From Desulfovibrio sp. (GTDB taxonomy: Bacteria; Desulfobacterota; Desulfovibrionia; Desulfovibrionales; Desulfovibrionaceae): DNA of 59,070 nt. A program made the translations under genes and the position numbers. The notes beneath the pieces are model-generated. The model made no database searches and was not told the DNA's origin. It was given only the letters and a program-made list of their open reading frames with translations. The stretch is from contig JAISLI010000047.1 in assembly GCA_031291035.1 (NCBI GenBank), positions 1 through 59,070 of the forward strand, written 5' to 3'. The number at the start of each line of letters is the position of its first letter. Within the stretch, counting starts at the first letter, position 1. Below, piece by piece: positions 1 through 9,607 of this stretch.

Positions 1-2
1 CG

Positions 3-854
3 AGAAAACAGGGCCTGGCCCTGTGGATTCTCCCCCTGTACCAAAGCTCCAACGCCTGGAACATGAAGGCCGGCAACTTCAACAAGGACTGGCACGGCGG
101 CCTGGGCGGGGTCGCCCTCGGCGCGGACTGCACCCTTGAAAACGCCCTGCGCCTCGGTCTGGCCTTCAACCTCGGCGGCGGGCACTCCGGCGGCGGCGGA
201 GACCTGGCGAACACCGAAAACAACTTCAAATTCTGGGGCCTGGGGGCCTATGTCGGGTGGAGCGACGGGGCCTTCGGCCTGACGGCGGACGTCAACTACA
301 CGAGAACCTTCAACGAGGTGCGGCAGGATCTGCCCCGGGCCATGCAAATGGACGACCTGAAGTCGGACATCACCGCCCGCGCCGTCAGCGCGGGGCTGCG
401 CGGCGAGTACAAAATCTCGACGGACGCCCTGGACATCGTGCCCCATGTCGGCGTCCGCCACATGAACCTGACCACGGACGGGCATGACGTGACCTCCGGC
501 AGCGGCACGGTGCTGGGAGGGGACAGCCTCAGCCGGAACATCTGGACCTTCCCCATTGGCCTGAGCTTCTCCAGAAACCTTGAAACGGGCAACGGCTGGT
601 TCTTCAGACCCGGCCTTGACCTGGCCGTGATTCCGGCCGACGGGGACATCGAGACAAAATCATCGGCGCGCTTCACCGGCACGGGCACAAAGGTGGAGCT
701 GGAAAGCCGGATCATGGACTATGTCTCCTATACGGGCGGTATCGGCCTGGAGTTCGGCAACCAGAACGTCTCCTTCGGCCTGAACTACAACCTCATGTTT
801 TCGGAACACACCACGGGCCACGGGGTCTTCGGCACCTTCCGCTACGAGTTCTGA
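3..854 (+). CDS. Autotransporter beta-domain protein, 3' part only
   Basis: This is the C-terminal end of an autotransporter (type V secretion): the outer-membrane beta-barrel that anchors a surface-exposed passenger. The reading frame is open from base 3, so the gene is cut by the window edge and its start is not here. The visible part opens with a motif (LWILPLYQSSNAW, then GGVALGADCTLEN) typical of autotransporter barrels. It continues as alternating amphipathic strands rich in Gly and aromatic residues and ends in YEF, the terminal aromatic residue expected of outer-membrane barrel proteins. The passenger and its function cannot be seen. A GC-rich hairpin follows the stop. Confidence 0.85.
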   Translation, partial: RKQGLALWILPLYQSSNAWNMKAGNFNKDWHGGLGGVALGADCTLENALRLGLAFNLGGGHSGGGGDLANTENNFKFWGLGAYVGWSDGAFGLTADVNYTRTFNEVRQDLPRAMQMDDLKSDITARAVSAGLRGEYKISTDALDIVPHVGVRHMNLTTDGHDVTSGSGTVLGGDSLSRNIWTFPIGLSFSRNLETGNGWFFRPGLDLAVIPADGDIETKSSARFTGTGTKVELESRIMDYVSYTGGIGLEFGNQNVSFGLNYNLMFSEHTTGHGVFGTFRYEF

Positions 855-1037
855 AAACACACACGGCGGGGAGGGCTTCGGCCCTCCCCCGGCCATCAAC
901 CCCATCAGGATTGACGGCGGCGCTTCACCCGCGTAGCATGACAAACCCTTGCCGCGAAACAGGAGCGGGCGGGCTTTGCCCGCCGCAAGCGGACTGTTTC
1001 AGGCGTTACTTGCCATAAATGCTCCGGGGGTACGAAC

Positions 1038-2711
1038 ATGAACGACAGGCGCAGCCGCGACATGAAGAGCGGCCTGGAAAAGGCCCCGCACCGCTCCCTG
1101 CTCTACGCGCTGGGGCTGACAAGGGAAGAAATGGAACGGCCGCTGGTGGGCGTTGTCAACGCCGCCAGCGAAGTGGTGCCGGGGCATATCCATCTGGACG
1201 CGCTGGCCCGGGCCGTCAAGGACGGCGTGCGCGCGGCGGGCGGCACGCCCCTGGAATTTCCGGCCATCGCGGTATGCGACGGCATTGCCATGAATCACGA
1301 GGGCATGCGCTTTTCCCTGCCGTCCAGGGAGTGCATCGCCGATTCCATTGAAATCATGGCCCGGGCCCACGCCTTTGACGCGCTCGTCTTCATCCCCAAC
1401 TGCGACAAGTGCGTCCCCGGCATGCTCATGGCCATGCTGCGCCTCAACCTGCCCTCCACGCTGATTTCCGGCGGCCCCATGCTGCCCGGCCGTCTCGCCC
1501 CCGAAACAAAAGGCGATCTCATCACTGTTTTTGAAGCCGTGGGCCGCGTGCGCGCCGGCGCCATGACGGAGGACGGGCTGGAAAAAATGGCGGAAAGGGC
1601 CTGTCCCGGCTGCGGCTCCTGCGCGGGCATGTTCACGGCCAATTCCATGAACTGCCTGGCGGAAACCATCGGCGTGGCCCTGCCCGGCAACGGCACTGTG
1701 CCGGCGGTGGACGCGGCCCGCGTGCGCCTGGCCAAAACCGCCGGCATGAAGGTCATGGAACTGCTCGGGCGCGGCATCCTCCCCCGCGACATTGTGACGG
1801 ACAAGGCCGCGGCCAACGCCGTGGCCGTGGACATGGCCCTGGGCTGCTCCACCAACACGCTTCTGCACCTGCCGGCGGTCTTCGGCGAAGGGGGCATCAC
1901 TGTTTCCCTGGAGATTTTTGACGAAATCAGCCGTAAAAGCCCCAATCTCTGCAAGCTCTCGCCGGCCGGCAGGCACTATATGATTGATCTGGACAACGCC
2001 GGAGGCATCCCGGCCGTGATGAAAGAACTGGACGGCCTCGGCCTGATTCACAAAAACTGCCTGACCGTCACCGGCAAAACCGTGGGCGAAAACATCGCCG
2101 CCGCGCGCATACTGGACACGGAAGTCATCCGTCCCGCCGCAAACGCCCATTCAACGCAGGGCGGCATTGCCGTCCTGCGCGGCAGCCTCGCCCCCGACGG
2201 GGCGGTGGTCAAGCAGTCCGCCGTCGCGCCGGAAATGATGCGCCGCGAAGTGCGCGCCCGCGTGTTCGAAGCGGAAGAAGAGGCCATGCGCGCCATTCTG
2301 GACGGCCGCATCAAGCCGGGGGACGGCATTGTGATACGTTTCGAGGGGCCGCGCGGCGGACCGGGCATGCGGGAAATGCTCTCTCCCACGTCGGCCGTCA
2401 CCGGCATGGGCCTGGGAAGGGATGTCGCCCTGCTCACGGACGGCCGTTTTTCCGGCGGCACCAACGGGGCGGCCATAGGCCACATTTCGCCGGAAGCGGC
2501 GGACGGCGGCCCCCTGGCCCTGGTGCGGGAGGGCGACCGCATACGGATCGACATCCCGGCCCGCAGGCTGGATTTGCTTGTGGATACGGAGGAGCTGGCC
2601 CGCCGGAAGGCGGAACCGGCCGCGACGCGGAAGGAATGCCCCTACCCCGTGCTGCGGCGCTATGCGCGGCAGGTCGGTCCAACGGCCGGCGGCGCGCGCT
2701 ACAGGGACTGA
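1038..2711 (+). CDS. ilvD: Dihydroxy-acid dehydratase IlvD
   Basis: Catalyses dehydration of 2,3-dihydroxy-isovalerate and 2,3-dihydroxy-3-methylvalerate to the 2-oxo acids in valine and isoleucine synthesis (cytoplasm). The 557 residues match the usual family length. The Fe-S cluster motifs are present: PNCDKCVPG with C122, and [10 protein letters not shown] with C189, C192 and C195. The C-terminal half carries the family motif [16 protein letters not shown]. The ATG at 1038 places the conserved core ([15 protein letters not shown]) at the right distance from the N-terminus, although no strong Shine-Dalgarno is visible. It appears monocistronic: no other branched-chain gene is adjacent, and the next gene is convergent after only 23 bases. 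Confidence 0.96.
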   Translation: MNDRRSRDMKSGLEKAPHRSLLYALGLTREEMERPLVGVVNAASEVVPGHIHLDALARAVKDGVRAAGGTPLEFPAIAVCDGIAMNHEGMRFSLPSRECIADSIEIMARAHAFDALVFIPNCDKCVPGMLMAMLRLNLPSTLISGGPMLPGRLAPETKGDLITVFEAVGRVRAGAMTEDGLEKMAERACPGCGSCAGMFTANSMNCLAETIGVALPGNGTVPAVDAARVRLAKTAGMKVMELLGRGILPRDIVTDKAAANAVAVDMALGCSTNTLLHLPAVFGEGGITVSLEIFDEISRKSPNLCKLSPAGRHYMIDLDNAGGIPAVMKELDGLGLIHKNCLTVTGKTVGENIAAARILDTEVIRPAANAHSTQGGIAVLRGSLAPDGAVVKQSAVAPEMMRREVRARVFEAEEEAMRAILDGRIKPGDGIVIRFEGPRGGPGMREMLSPTSAVTGMGLGRDVALLTDGRFSGGTNGAAIGHISPEAADGGPLALVREGDRIRIDIPARRLDLLVDTEELARRKAEPAATRKECPYPVLRRYARQVGPTAGGARYRD

Positions 2712-2734
2712 ATTTCCGCGCGCGGCCGGTTTGT

Positions 2735-4084
2735 TCAGCGGGCGCCCTTGGGAAACAGCACCACGCCGACGGTTTTGAAAATGATATGCACATCCAGAAG
2801 GATGGACATATTTTTGATATAGTACAGGTCGTATTCCAGTTTGCGGCGGGCGTCCTCCTCCGAGGCCCCGTAGGGATAGCATACCTGCGCCCAGCCGGTC
2901 AGCCCCGGCTTGACGGTATGGCGCAGGCTGTAATAGGGGATGGTTTCCCTGAGTCCGCGCACAAAGGCCATGCGCTCCGGCCTGGGGCCTATGAAGCTCA
3001 TGTCGCCCTTGAGGATGTTCCATATCTGGGGCAGTTCGTCGATGCGCATCTTGCGGATAAATCTGCCGAAGCGCGTCACCCGGCTGTCGCGGACCTCGGC
3101 CCAGACCGCGCCATTTTTTTCCGCGTCCGCGCGCATGGAGCGGAATTTGTACGCCGTGAATTCCCTTTCATGCAGGCCCACGCGATCCTGGCGGTAAATG
3201 ACCGGCCCCGGCGATTCCAGGCGCACGATAACGGCCGTGAGCAGCATGACGGGCGCGGCGGGAATGAGGAGCGCCAGCGAAATCAGCACGTCCAGAGCCC
3301 GTTTGAGACGCCGGAGCGAGCCGCGCGTGTTGAGCGAAAAGCCTTCCGTCTGCAACAGCCACTCGTTGTTGATTTGGGAAAGCGGCAGGCGCTGGGCGAC
3401 GTGCTCGTAGAACGTGCGGATGTCCGCCACCATGCGCCCGCGCAGTTTGGCCTCCAGCAGTTCACGGGCCATATCGTCGTCGATGGGGGCGTTCGGCAAA
3501 AGCACAATCATGGTGGCGCCCCTGGCCTCGGCCACCTCCAGCGCCATAAAGGGCGCGCCGAGGCAGGGCCCGGCGGACGGCTCCTGGTCCGGTTCCCCCA
3601 CATAGCCGATAATTTCGGCCTTGGGCAAACCCTCGGACAAAAGGCCGTGCACCTTGCCGGCGTTGTCCACGCCCACCAGCAATACCCGCAGGGGATGCGT
3701 GAACCTGTCGGCATTGCGGTAATACGCGAAGCGCCAGCCGAGGCTGAGGCAGAACGTGAGGGAAAAGAGCGCTATCAGCGTTTCGCGGTCAAAACGCCAG
3801 TGCTCAAAGGCATAGGAAGCCGTGCTTGAAAAAATGATGCCCAGCACGCAGGCCAGCAGCACGCGCCCCGCGGTATCCCTGAAATCCTCCCGTCCCACGC
3901 TGTAGGCGTCCAGAATATAGTAAAACAGCATGTAAAAAAACACCGTAAACAGCGAGGCCCCGGTGTAATCATGAAACACGCTCAAGCCGGGATTAATGGT
4001 GGTCAGCCCCGTCACGAAAAGCGCCAGCAGCAGACAGAAAATATCCACCGCCTGCAACAGCGCTCTGCGGTACACGCTCATCAT
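2735..4084 (-). CDS. Polyprenyl-phosphate sugar transferase (WbaP/WcaJ family)
   Basis: Transfers a sugar-1-phosphate to undecaprenyl phosphate at the inner membrane, the first step of a surface polysaccharide or O-antigen repeat unit. The N-terminal half has several hydrophobic segments followed by a nucleotide-binding-like region (VLLVGVDNAGK). The C-terminal third is the bacterial sugar transferase domain: a membrane segment after KRALDV, then YRQDRVG, FTAYKFRSM, RIDELPQIWNILKGDMS, IGPRPE and KPGLTGWAQV. The ATG at 4084 overlaps the stop of the upstream glycosyltransferase (ATGATGA), indicating translational coupling; a second ATG follows at once. The substrate sugar cannot be told from sequence. 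Confidence 0.9.
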   Translation of the reverse strand: MMSVYRRALLQAVDIFCLLLALFVTGLTTINPGLSVFHDYTGASLFTVFFYMLFYYILDAYSVGREDFRDTAGRVLLACVLGIIFSSTASYAFEHWRFDRETLIALFSLTFCLSLGWRFAYYRNADRFTHPLRVLLVGVDNAGKVHGLLSEGLPKAEIIGYVGEPDQEPSAGPCLGAPFMALEVAEARGATMIVLLPNAPIDDDMARELLEAKLRGRMVADIRTFYEHVAQRLPLSQINNEWLLQTEGFSLNTRGSLRRLKRALDVLISLALLIPAAPVMLLTAVIVRLESPGPVIYRQDRVGLHEREFTAYKFRSMRADAEKNGAVWAEVRDSRVTRFGRFIRKMRIDELPQIWNILKGDMSFIGPRPERMAFVRGLRETIPYYSLRHTVKPGLTGWAQVCYPYGASEEDARRKLEYDLYYIKNMSILLDVHIIFKTVGVVLFPKGAR

Positions 4085-5211
4085 GGCGCAACCCCCCGGG
4101 GGATGTTCATTTCTCCCAGCATTTGCCCGGCCACATGCTCCGCGTCGCATTCCCGCACGGCGGTTTCGCGCGCGGCGGCTCCCATGCGGGCTATGCTCTC
4201 CGGCATGAGAATAAAATTTTCCATGGCCCGGGCCAGCGCCCGGACATCCCGCACAGGCACGAGGCTGCCGTTCACCCCGTCGCGCACAACTTCGCGGCAG
4301 CCGGGAACGTCGGTCACCACGGCGGGTCGTCCCATGCTCATGCCCTCCATGATGGAGGTGGGCGTCCCTTCGCGCCACGAGGGCAGCACCAGCACGTGCG
4401 CCGCCGCCAAAAAGGGGCGCACGTCGTCCGTCCGTCCCAGATATTCGATGCAGCCCCCGGCCTCCCAGGCCCGCACCCTGTCAAGACCCACACTGCCGAA
4501 GCCCTGTTCCGGCGGCCCCAACACCTGAAAACGCGCCGCCGGGTAGCGGGCCTTCAGCATGCGCGCCGCGGCGGCGTATTCCGGCAGCCCCTTGGCTTCC
4601 AGCAAACGGCCCACAAACAGAAAAACAGGCGGAAGGGGGGGGGGAGGCGCCGCGGCAAAGCGCCGCGTGTCCACGCCGACGCCGCGCGTAAACAGTACCC
4701 GCGCCCCGCCGCCGATGATGCCGCGCTCGCGGAACACTTGGGCGTCGTCCCGGTTCTGGAAAAAAATCCCCTCCGCCCCGCGCAGCGCCATGCGGTAGAG
4801 GGTCACGCCAAGCAGCCTGACGCATCTCTTGAAAACGCTGTCGGCCTCAAAGGCGTAACCGAGGCCGGTGATGGCGGCGTAGACGCGCGGTACGCCCGCG
4901 AAGCGGGCGGCCATGCACCCGTAAATGACGGGCTTGATGGTCGAGGCGAAGAGCAGGTCCGGCCTTTCCCCCTTGAGCAGGCGCGTCAAATCCCGCAGGG
5001 TCCGCAGATCCCGCAGGGGATTCACGCCCTTGCGGTCCAGCCTGTAATGGACAAGGCGCGCGCCGAGGCGCGCCAGGGCCGCATTGGCCCGCCCGTCGCC
5101 GTCCGGCACGGCGCAGACGACCTCATGCCCGCCCTCGAGGGCGCGCCGCAAAAGCACGGTCCAGAAATTAACCAAAGCCCCGGCCTGATTGCCGAGGATC
5201 ACCATTTTCAT
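4081..5211 (-). CDS. Glycosyltransferase family 4
   Basis: A GT-B fold glycosyltransferase that probably adds a sugar to the lipid-linked glycan started by the adjacent sugar transferase. The N-terminus MKMVILGNQAGALVNF is the Rossmann start; the donor-binding half shows FLFVGRLLEAKGLPEY and the E-X7-E motif (REGTPTSIMEG). The start at 5211 follows a purine-rich GGGGACGGGGA; an upstream extension to 5322 in the same frame lacks family similarity. The gene overlaps the next one by 4 bases. A run of ten G on the plus strand (4635-4644) encodes a Pro-rich stretch mid-gene, a potential slippage site. Confidence 0.88.
   Translation of the reverse strand: MKMVILGNQAGALVNFWTVLLRRALEGGHEVVCAVPDGDGRANAALARLGARLVHYRLDRKGVNPLRDLRTLRDLTRLLKGERPDLLFASTIKPVIYGCMAARFAGVPRVYAAITGLGYAFEADSVFKRCVRLLGVTLYRMALRGAEGIFFQNRDDAQVFRERGIIGGGARVLFTRGVGVDTRRFAAAPPPPLPPVFLFVGRLLEAKGLPEYAAAARMLKARYPAARFQVLGPPEQGFGSVGLDRVRAWEAGGCIEYLGRTDDVRPFLAAAHVLVLPSWREGTPTSIMEGMSMGRPAVVTDVPGCREVVRDGVNGSLVPVRDVRALARAMENFILMPESIARMGAAARETAVRECDAEHVAGQMLGEMNIPRGVAP
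4635..4644. repeat. Poly-G/C tract (10 bp) inside the glycosyltransferase gene
   Basis: Ten consecutive G on the plus strand (C on the coding strand) encode part of an AAAPPPP-type segment. A change of one base would put the second half of the glycosyltransferase out of frame. Tracts of this length can cause phase variation in other bacteria; here that is inference only. Confidence 0.8.
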
Positions 5212-5340
5212 TCCCCGTCCCCGCGAAAAAGCCTTGCGCCGCGCCGCCCCCACGGGAACGGAAACGCCGCGCTCCTCCACCATACAGCAAAAGCCGCCGA
5301 CTGAAAAGAGGCGGAGGGGCACGGCAGGACAGACGTATCT

Positions 5341-5378
5341 GAATTTTTTATACTTTTAATTCGGTATATTATTATGCC
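5341..5378. promoter_or_regulatory. AT-rich divergent promoter region
   Basis: A short stretch of nearly pure A/T, with several TATATT- and TATTAT-like hexamers, lies between the minus-strand glycosyltransferase operon and the plus-strand Nudix gene, within GC-rich surroundings. It is the obvious place for promoters in both directions. Exact -35/-10 pairs cannot be assigned with confidence. Confidence 0.4.
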
Positions 5379-5469
5379 CCGCCTTCAGATTTGCAGCGGC
5401 GGAGCCGCATCACTCCTATGGACAGCGTCACGCAAAATGCTTACCCTCCGACTGAAGATAGGGATGTTT

Positions 5470-5496
5470 CAAACCATAGAGAAATTTTTGATGAAA
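5470..5496 (+). repeat. Upstream module, copy 1 (27 bp, pairs with 18794-18820)
   Basis: The 27 bases starting caaaccatagag and ending tttgatgaaa match 18794-18820 at 26 of 27 positions. Weaker similarity extends about 20 bases further upstream (ctgaag and following). Each copy lies just before a gene start and contains its own ATG, which is out of frame with the downstream gene. Confidence 0.75.
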
Positions 5497-5501
5497 AACA
5501 G

Positions 5502-5984
5502 ATGGGAAAAATCGTAACCTGCCCGCACTGCGGCCGGGGCTTCAGACAATTCGCCAATCCGGTTCCCACAACGGATGTGGTGATTTATGCGCCCGATCAC
5601 GGCGTGGTGCTCATTGAACGGGCCAATACGCCGCACGGCTTCGCCCTGCCCGGAGGATTCATTGATGAAGGCGAACAGGCGGAGGAAGCGGCCGTTCGGG
5701 AAATGCGGGAGGAAACCGGCCTTGACGTAAAACTGACAGGGCTTTTGGGGGTTTACTCCCATCCGCTTCGTGACCCCAGGCAGCACACCCTGAGTGTGGT
5801 GTTTGCCGGCCGTCCGCTCAATCCGGCGCAATTGCGCGCCGGCGACGACGCGAAAGCGGCCGCCTTCCATCCCCTGCGCCGGCTGCCGGCGTCCCTGGCC
5901 TTCGATCATGCGCGAATTCTCCGCGATTTTCAGAAGTTGCTGGCGGGCGAACGCGCCATGAGCCCGACGGAGCGGCACGCCTGA
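5502..5984 (+). CDS. Nudix hydrolase
   Basis: Hydrolyses a nucleoside diphosphate linked to another moiety; the ADP-ribose pyrophosphatase-like type is plausible. The complete Nudix box is visible: GGFIDEGE, seven residues, REMREETGL. The N-terminus has a CPHCGRGF zinc-ribbon-like pair. I start the gene at the ATG at 5502 (MGKIVTCPHCG), giving 160 residues, because the upstream in-frame stretch (open back to 5391) contains the repeated 27-bp module and looks non-coding; an ATG at 5418 is the alternative. The stop shares one base with the start of the UbiD gene (TGATG), so the two are translationally coupled. Confidence 0.88.
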   Translation: MGKIVTCPHCGRGFRQFANPVPTTDVVIYAPDHGVVLIERANTPHGFALPGGFIDEGEQAEEAAVREMREETGLDVKLTGLLGVYSHPLRDPRQHTLSVVFAGRPLNPAQLRAGDDAKAAAFHPLRRLPASLAFDHARILRDFQKLLAGERAMSPTERHA

Positions 5985-7819
5985 TGGGATATGCCTGTCT
6001 TGCCGACTGCCTTGATGATCTCCGGCGACACGGCCATCTCAAACTCGTGGACGCCCCCATCGATCCGCATCTGGAACTGGCGGCCATACAGCGCCGGCTC
6101 TTCCGGGCGAAAGCTCCGGCCGTTCTGTTTACCGGCCTCAAAGGAACAGGATTTCCCATGCTGGCCAACCTGTTCGGCACGCGGGAAAGATTGCGCTTTC
6201 TCTTTCGTGATTCCCTGAAGACGGTGGATTTCCTGCTCAGGACGGCGGCCAACCCCGCGGAACTGCTCAAACACCCCTGGCGTTCGGCAAAACTTGCGCC
6301 CGGCCTCGCGCGAATGCCGCCCCGGCGTGTTGACCGCGCCCCCGTGCTGGAATGCCGCTGCTCCCTGGAAGCTCTACCGCGCCTGACAAGCTGGCCCCGC
6401 GACGGCGGCCCCTTCATCACCCTGCCCCTGGTCTACACGGAACACCCCGGAAAGCCCGGCCCCGCCGCCTCAAATCTGGGCATGTACCGCGTACAGCTGG
6501 CAGGCAACGATTACGCCGCTGACGAGGTTGGCCTGCACTATCAGATTCATCGCGGCATCGGTCCGCACCATGCCGCCGCCCTGGAAAAGGGAATTCCCCT
6601 GCCCGTGCGTATTTTTGTCGGCGGCCCCCCCTGTTTGAGCGTAGCGGCGGTAATGCCCCTGCCCGAAGGAATTCCGGAACTGTATTTTGCCGGCCTCCTG
6701 GGCGGCAGACGCACGGCTCTCGCCCGTACGCGGCTGCCGCTGCCCGTGCTGGCCGAAACGGATTTCTGTCTGGGCGGCCATATCCTGCCCGGGCCGAAAC
6801 CGGAAGGCCCTTTCGGCGACCACATGGGATATTACAGCCTGCGGCACGACTTTCCGGTTGTCAGGGTGACGGAAGTCCACCACCGCAAGAATGCCGTCTG
6901 GCCTTTTACCGTTGTGGGACGCCCCCCTCAGGAGGACACGGTTTTCGGCGATTTTATCCACGAACTCGCCGCGCCTCTGGCGCCGCGTGTTTTTCACGGC
7001 GTTCGGGAAATTCACGCGGTGGACGCCGCCGGCGTGCACCCGCTGCTGCTCGCCATCGGCAGCGAACGCTACACGCCCTACGAGGCGCAACGCCGCCCCC
7101 GCGAACTGCTCACAACGGCCCTGCACCTTTTGGGAACAACGCAGACGGCCCTTGCCAAGTATGTTTTGCTGGCGGCGGGCGAGGACGCTCCCGGCCTGCG
7201 GGCGCGCGATACCGGGGCTTTTTTGCGTCACATTCTCGAACGCGCCGATTTCAGCCGCGACCTGCACTTCATAACGCGCAGCACCACGGATACTCTGGAT
7301 TATACAGGCACGGCCCTCCATGAGGGATCAAAACTCGTCTGGGCCTCGGCCGGCGAAAAAAAACGCGAACTCGGCCGCGAAATCGGGGAGATCCCCGCCC
7401 TGCCCCCGGGCTTTGGCCGGATGCTGCCCGTCATGCCCGGCGTGGCCGTCTTGCGCGGCCCAAAACATACCCTGCCGCGCGACACCAGGGACAGCGCCAT
7501 GAAGAATCTGGCGGGAGCGCTTGCGTCCTGGGGGCGGAGGGAATCCTTTCCCCTGCTGGCGGTTGTGGATGATCCGGATTTTTGCGCGCGCAATCTCGAC
7601 AATTTTTTATGGGTCGCCTTTACCCGTTCGGACCCGGCCACAGACAGCTACGGCCCGCATGCGCGCACGCGCGCGAAGCACTGGCTGTGCCGCCCCCCTC
7701 TCATTCTGGACGCGCGCCTGAAGCCCTTTCATGCCCCGCCGCTGGAGGAGGAACCGGCCGTGACGGCGGCGGTGGAAAATCTGGCGGCTCCCGGCGGGCC
7801 TCTTCACGGATTTTATTGA
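5984..7819 (+). CDS. UbiD-family decarboxylase (probably menaquinone pathway)
   Basis: A prenylated-FMN-dependent (de)carboxylase of the UbiD family, 611 residues. Family segments visible are SNLGMYRVQLAG, the HYQIHRGIG motif near the cofactor site, and PEGPFGDHMGYY with the conserved acidic pair of the active site. In anaerobic deltaproteobacteria such proteins are usually assigned to a late decarboxylation in menaquinone synthesis by the futalosine route; that role is inferred from family and lineage. The cofactor synthase (UbiX) is not in the window. The gene is coupled to the upstream Nudix gene. No terminator with a T tract is seen after it. Confidence 0.88.
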   Translation: MGYACLADCLDDLRRHGHLKLVDAPIDPHLELAAIQRRLFRAKAPAVLFTGLKGTGFPMLANLFGTRERLRFLFRDSLKTVDFLLRTAANPAELLKHPWRSAKLAPGLARMPPRRVDRAPVLECRCSLEALPRLTSWPRDGGPFITLPLVYTEHPGKPGPAASNLGMYRVQLAGNDYAADEVGLHYQIHRGIGPHHAAALEKGIPLPVRIFVGGPPCLSVAAVMPLPEGIPELYFAGLLGGRRTALARTRLPLPVLAETDFCLGGHILPGPKPEGPFGDHMGYYSLRHDFPVVRVTEVHHRKNAVWPFTVVGRPPQEDTVFGDFIHELAAPLAPRVFHGVREIHAVDAAGVHPLLLAIGSERYTPYEAQRRPRELLTTALHLLGTTQTALAKYVLLAAGEDAPGLRARDTGAFLRHILERADFSRDLHFITRSTTDTLDYTGTALHEGSKLVWASAGEKKRELGREIGEIPALPPGFGRMLPVMPGVAVLRGPKHTLPRDTRDSAMKNLAGALASWGRRESFPLLAVVDDPDFCARNLDNFLWVAFTRSDPATDSYGPHARTRAKHWLCRPPLILDARLKPFHAPPLEEEPAVTAAVENLAAPGGPLHGFY

Positions 7820-7950
7820 AATTTTTTTATTGCTTGAAGCCCGTACCACTGTGGGCTAGTATGGCCCGAAGCATATTCCCGACCCCGTGTTTGCCGCGGG
7901 GCATGCACGGAGTTCAGAAAGCGCAATCTGTTGCTGTTATGGAGATGACC

Positions 7951-8934
7951 ATGCCTGAGGCGCCGGAAAAAAATTTGGCTCTTGATATTGTTCGCATCAC
8001 GGAAGCGGCCGCCTTGGCTTCCGCCCGCTGGCTCGGTCGCGGGGACAAAACAGCCGGGGACAACGCCGCCGTGCAGGCCATGCGTATCGGCTTTTCCACC
8101 CTGAATATTGACGGCACAGTCGTTATCGGCGAAGGGGAAAAAGACAATGCCCCCATGCTCGCCAATGGCGAAAAACTGGGCGGAGGCGGGGATCTCGCTC
8201 TGGATGTCGCCGTGGACCCCGTTGAAGGCACAAACCTTCTGGCCTACGGACGGCCCAACGCGATTTCAGTGATGGCGGTCTCCCCGCGGGGCAGCATGTT
8301 CAATCCCGGCCCGAGTTTTTACATGCAGAAGCTCGTTGTCGGCAGCGGAGCGCGCGATGTTGTGGATATCGACGCGCCCGTCAGGGTAAATCTGAAAAAT
8401 GTCGCCAAGGCTCTCGGCAAAAGCGTGCAGGATCTGATTGTCTTCGTGCTGGACAAACCGCGCCACCAACGTCTGATCGAAGATATCCGCGAGGCGGGGG
8501 CGCGCATCCAGCTCCAGACGGACGGCGACGTCATCGGCGCGCTCATGGCGGCCGACCCGCATTCGGAAGTGGACATCATGATGGGCACTGGCGGAACGCC
8601 CGAGGGCGTGCTTTCCGCTTGCGCCGTCAGGGGCCTTGGCGGACAAGTACTGGCAAGGCTTGACCCGCAGTCCTATGTGGAAAAAGAGGCTATCAATGAA
8701 GCGGGCGTCGATCTGCGCGAGGTGCTCACGGTCAGTAATCTGGTGCGTAGCGAAGACTGTTTTTTCGCCGCCACGGGTATTTCCGGGGGGGATTTTCTGC
8801 GCGGCGTGCGTTACAGCGCCGGACACGCGGTAACGCATTCCCTCGTCCTGCGCGGAAAAACAGGCACCCTGCGCTATGTGGAATCTTACCACAATATGGA
8901 CAGGCTTTCCAAATTCAGCGCGGTGCAGTACTGA
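7951..8934 (+). CDS. glpX: Fructose-1,6-bisphosphatase class II
   Basis: Hydrolyses fructose-1,6-bisphosphate in gluconeogenesis (some homologues also act on sedoheptulose-1,7-bisphosphate). Class II hallmarks are GDKTAGDNAAVQAM, the metal site segments VIGEGEKDNAPML and DVAVDPVEGTNL, and MGTGGTPEGV. Three in-frame ATG codons lie at 7939, 7945 and 7951. I choose 7951 because GGAG at 7941-7944 is correctly spaced from it; this gives 327 residues, the normal size. The long upstream open frame (back to 7582) overlaps ubiD in another frame and is not used. A lipoprotein-sized secreted gene starts directly after the stop. Confidence 0.95.
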   Translation: MPEAPEKNLALDIVRITEAAALASARWLGRGDKTAGDNAAVQAMRIGFSTLNIDGTVVIGEGEKDNAPMLANGEKLGGGGDLALDVAVDPVEGTNLLAYGRPNAISVMAVSPRGSMFNPGPSFYMQKLVVGSGARDVVDIDAPVRVNLKNVAKALGKSVQDLIVFVLDKPRHQRLIEDIREAGARIQLQTDGDVIGALMAADPHSEVDIMMGTGGTPEGVLSACAVRGLGGQVLARLDPQSYVEKEAINEAGVDLREVLTVSNLVRSEDCFFAATGISGGDFLRGVRYSAGHAVTHSLVLRGKTGTLRYVESYHNMDRLSKFSAVQY

Positions 8935-9543
8935 ATGAAAAAATTGCGGACAGCGACGCCGCAGTCTGTTCCGCTGATTTTTTGCGCGCTCTTCGTGTTC
9001 TGCGCGCTTTTCTGCGTGACAGCGCCGGACGCGCTGCCGGCCGCCCAGCAGACGCGACAGACGGCAGTCGGCAAATCACGGCCGGGCAAAGCGGCGCGGG
9101 CACAGACGCATGCCGCGAAAACCGAAAACTCCGGGCAGAAAAAAACGGGTTCGGTGTATGACAACCAGCCCGGAATCACAGGCGAGGAACTGACCCGCTT
9201 TCTGCAAGTGTTGCCGCAGTTCCACGCCTGGTGCCGGGAGAATAACGAGACGCCCCGGCCCGTCGTGCGTGACGGCAAAGCGGACTTCGCCTATTCAAAA
9301 CCGGCCGCGAAATGGGTGCATTCCCGCGGTTGGCGGACGAAACGGTTTTTTTGCGTCATGGGGCGTCTGGCGGCCGCCCTTGTTATCGTCGAGGAGGGCA
9401 ACGACCTGACCGACGAGCGTCCGCGCGACATGCCCGACGTGCCGGATGGAGACCTTGAACTCGTGCGCCGGCATCTGGGAACCATACTGAGAGCTCTGGA
9501 CCAGCTAGTATCTTTTCTCCACTTTCCTCTTCGTAGAGCTTAA
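8935..9543 (+). CDS. Hypothetical secreted protein, 3' end probably disrupted
   Basis: Not recognised. The ATG abuts the glpX stop, so it is probably co-transcribed with glpX. Residues 1-36 form a signal peptide (Lys-Lys, a hydrophobic core, then ALPAAQQ as a likely cleavage site), followed by a basic, low-complexity linker and a compact domain with GEELTRFLQVLPQFHAWCRENNE, FCVMGRLAAALVIVEEG and ELVRRHLGTILRALDQL. From about 9503 the DNA becomes markedly AT-richer, and the last dozen residues (VSFLHFPLRRA) look like read-through of unrelated sequence. The native C-terminus has probably been lost. Confidence 0.6.
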   Translation: MKKLRTATPQSVPLIFCALFVFCALFCVTAPDALPAAQQTRQTAVGKSRPGKAARAQTHAAKTENSGQKKTGSVYDNQPGITGEELTRFLQVLPQFHAWCRENNETPRPVVRDGKADFAYSKPAAKWVHSRGWRTKRFFCVMGRLAAALVIVEEGNDLTDERPRDMPDVPDGDLELVRRHLGTILRALDQLVSFLHFPLRRA

Positions 9544-9607
9544 TTATAGCTTCTTTACGCTTATCGGAGAACTCTGGAAGAAGCGAAGCGGACACGCCGC
9601 CGATCAA
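9503..9607 (-). pseudogene. AT-rich orphan coding fragment
   Basis: On the minus strand from 9607 an open frame reads MIGGVSASLLPEFSDKRK and continues EAIIKLYEEESGEKIL up to about 9503, where it runs into the antisense of the preceding gene. Base composition is clearly lower in G+C than both neighbours. It resembles a protein-coding relic left by an insertion, perhaps of a mobile element, but I do not recognise the family. The boundaries are approximate. Confidence 0.35.

Noticed and set aside
868..889. GC-rich hairpin after the autotransporter as a terminator
   Set aside because: A strong 9-bp stem with a TTCG loop, but no T tract follows, so I did not list it as a rho-independent terminator.
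855..1037. Riboswitch, T-box or leader-peptide attenuator before ilvD
   Set aside because: Two GC-rich hairpins are present but no T-box sequence, no run of branched-chain codons and no T tract.
999..2150. Long minus-strand frame opposite ilvD
   Set aside because: It is the antisense of a clear IlvD gene and has the His/Gly/Ala-rich composition of a GC-rich shadow frame.
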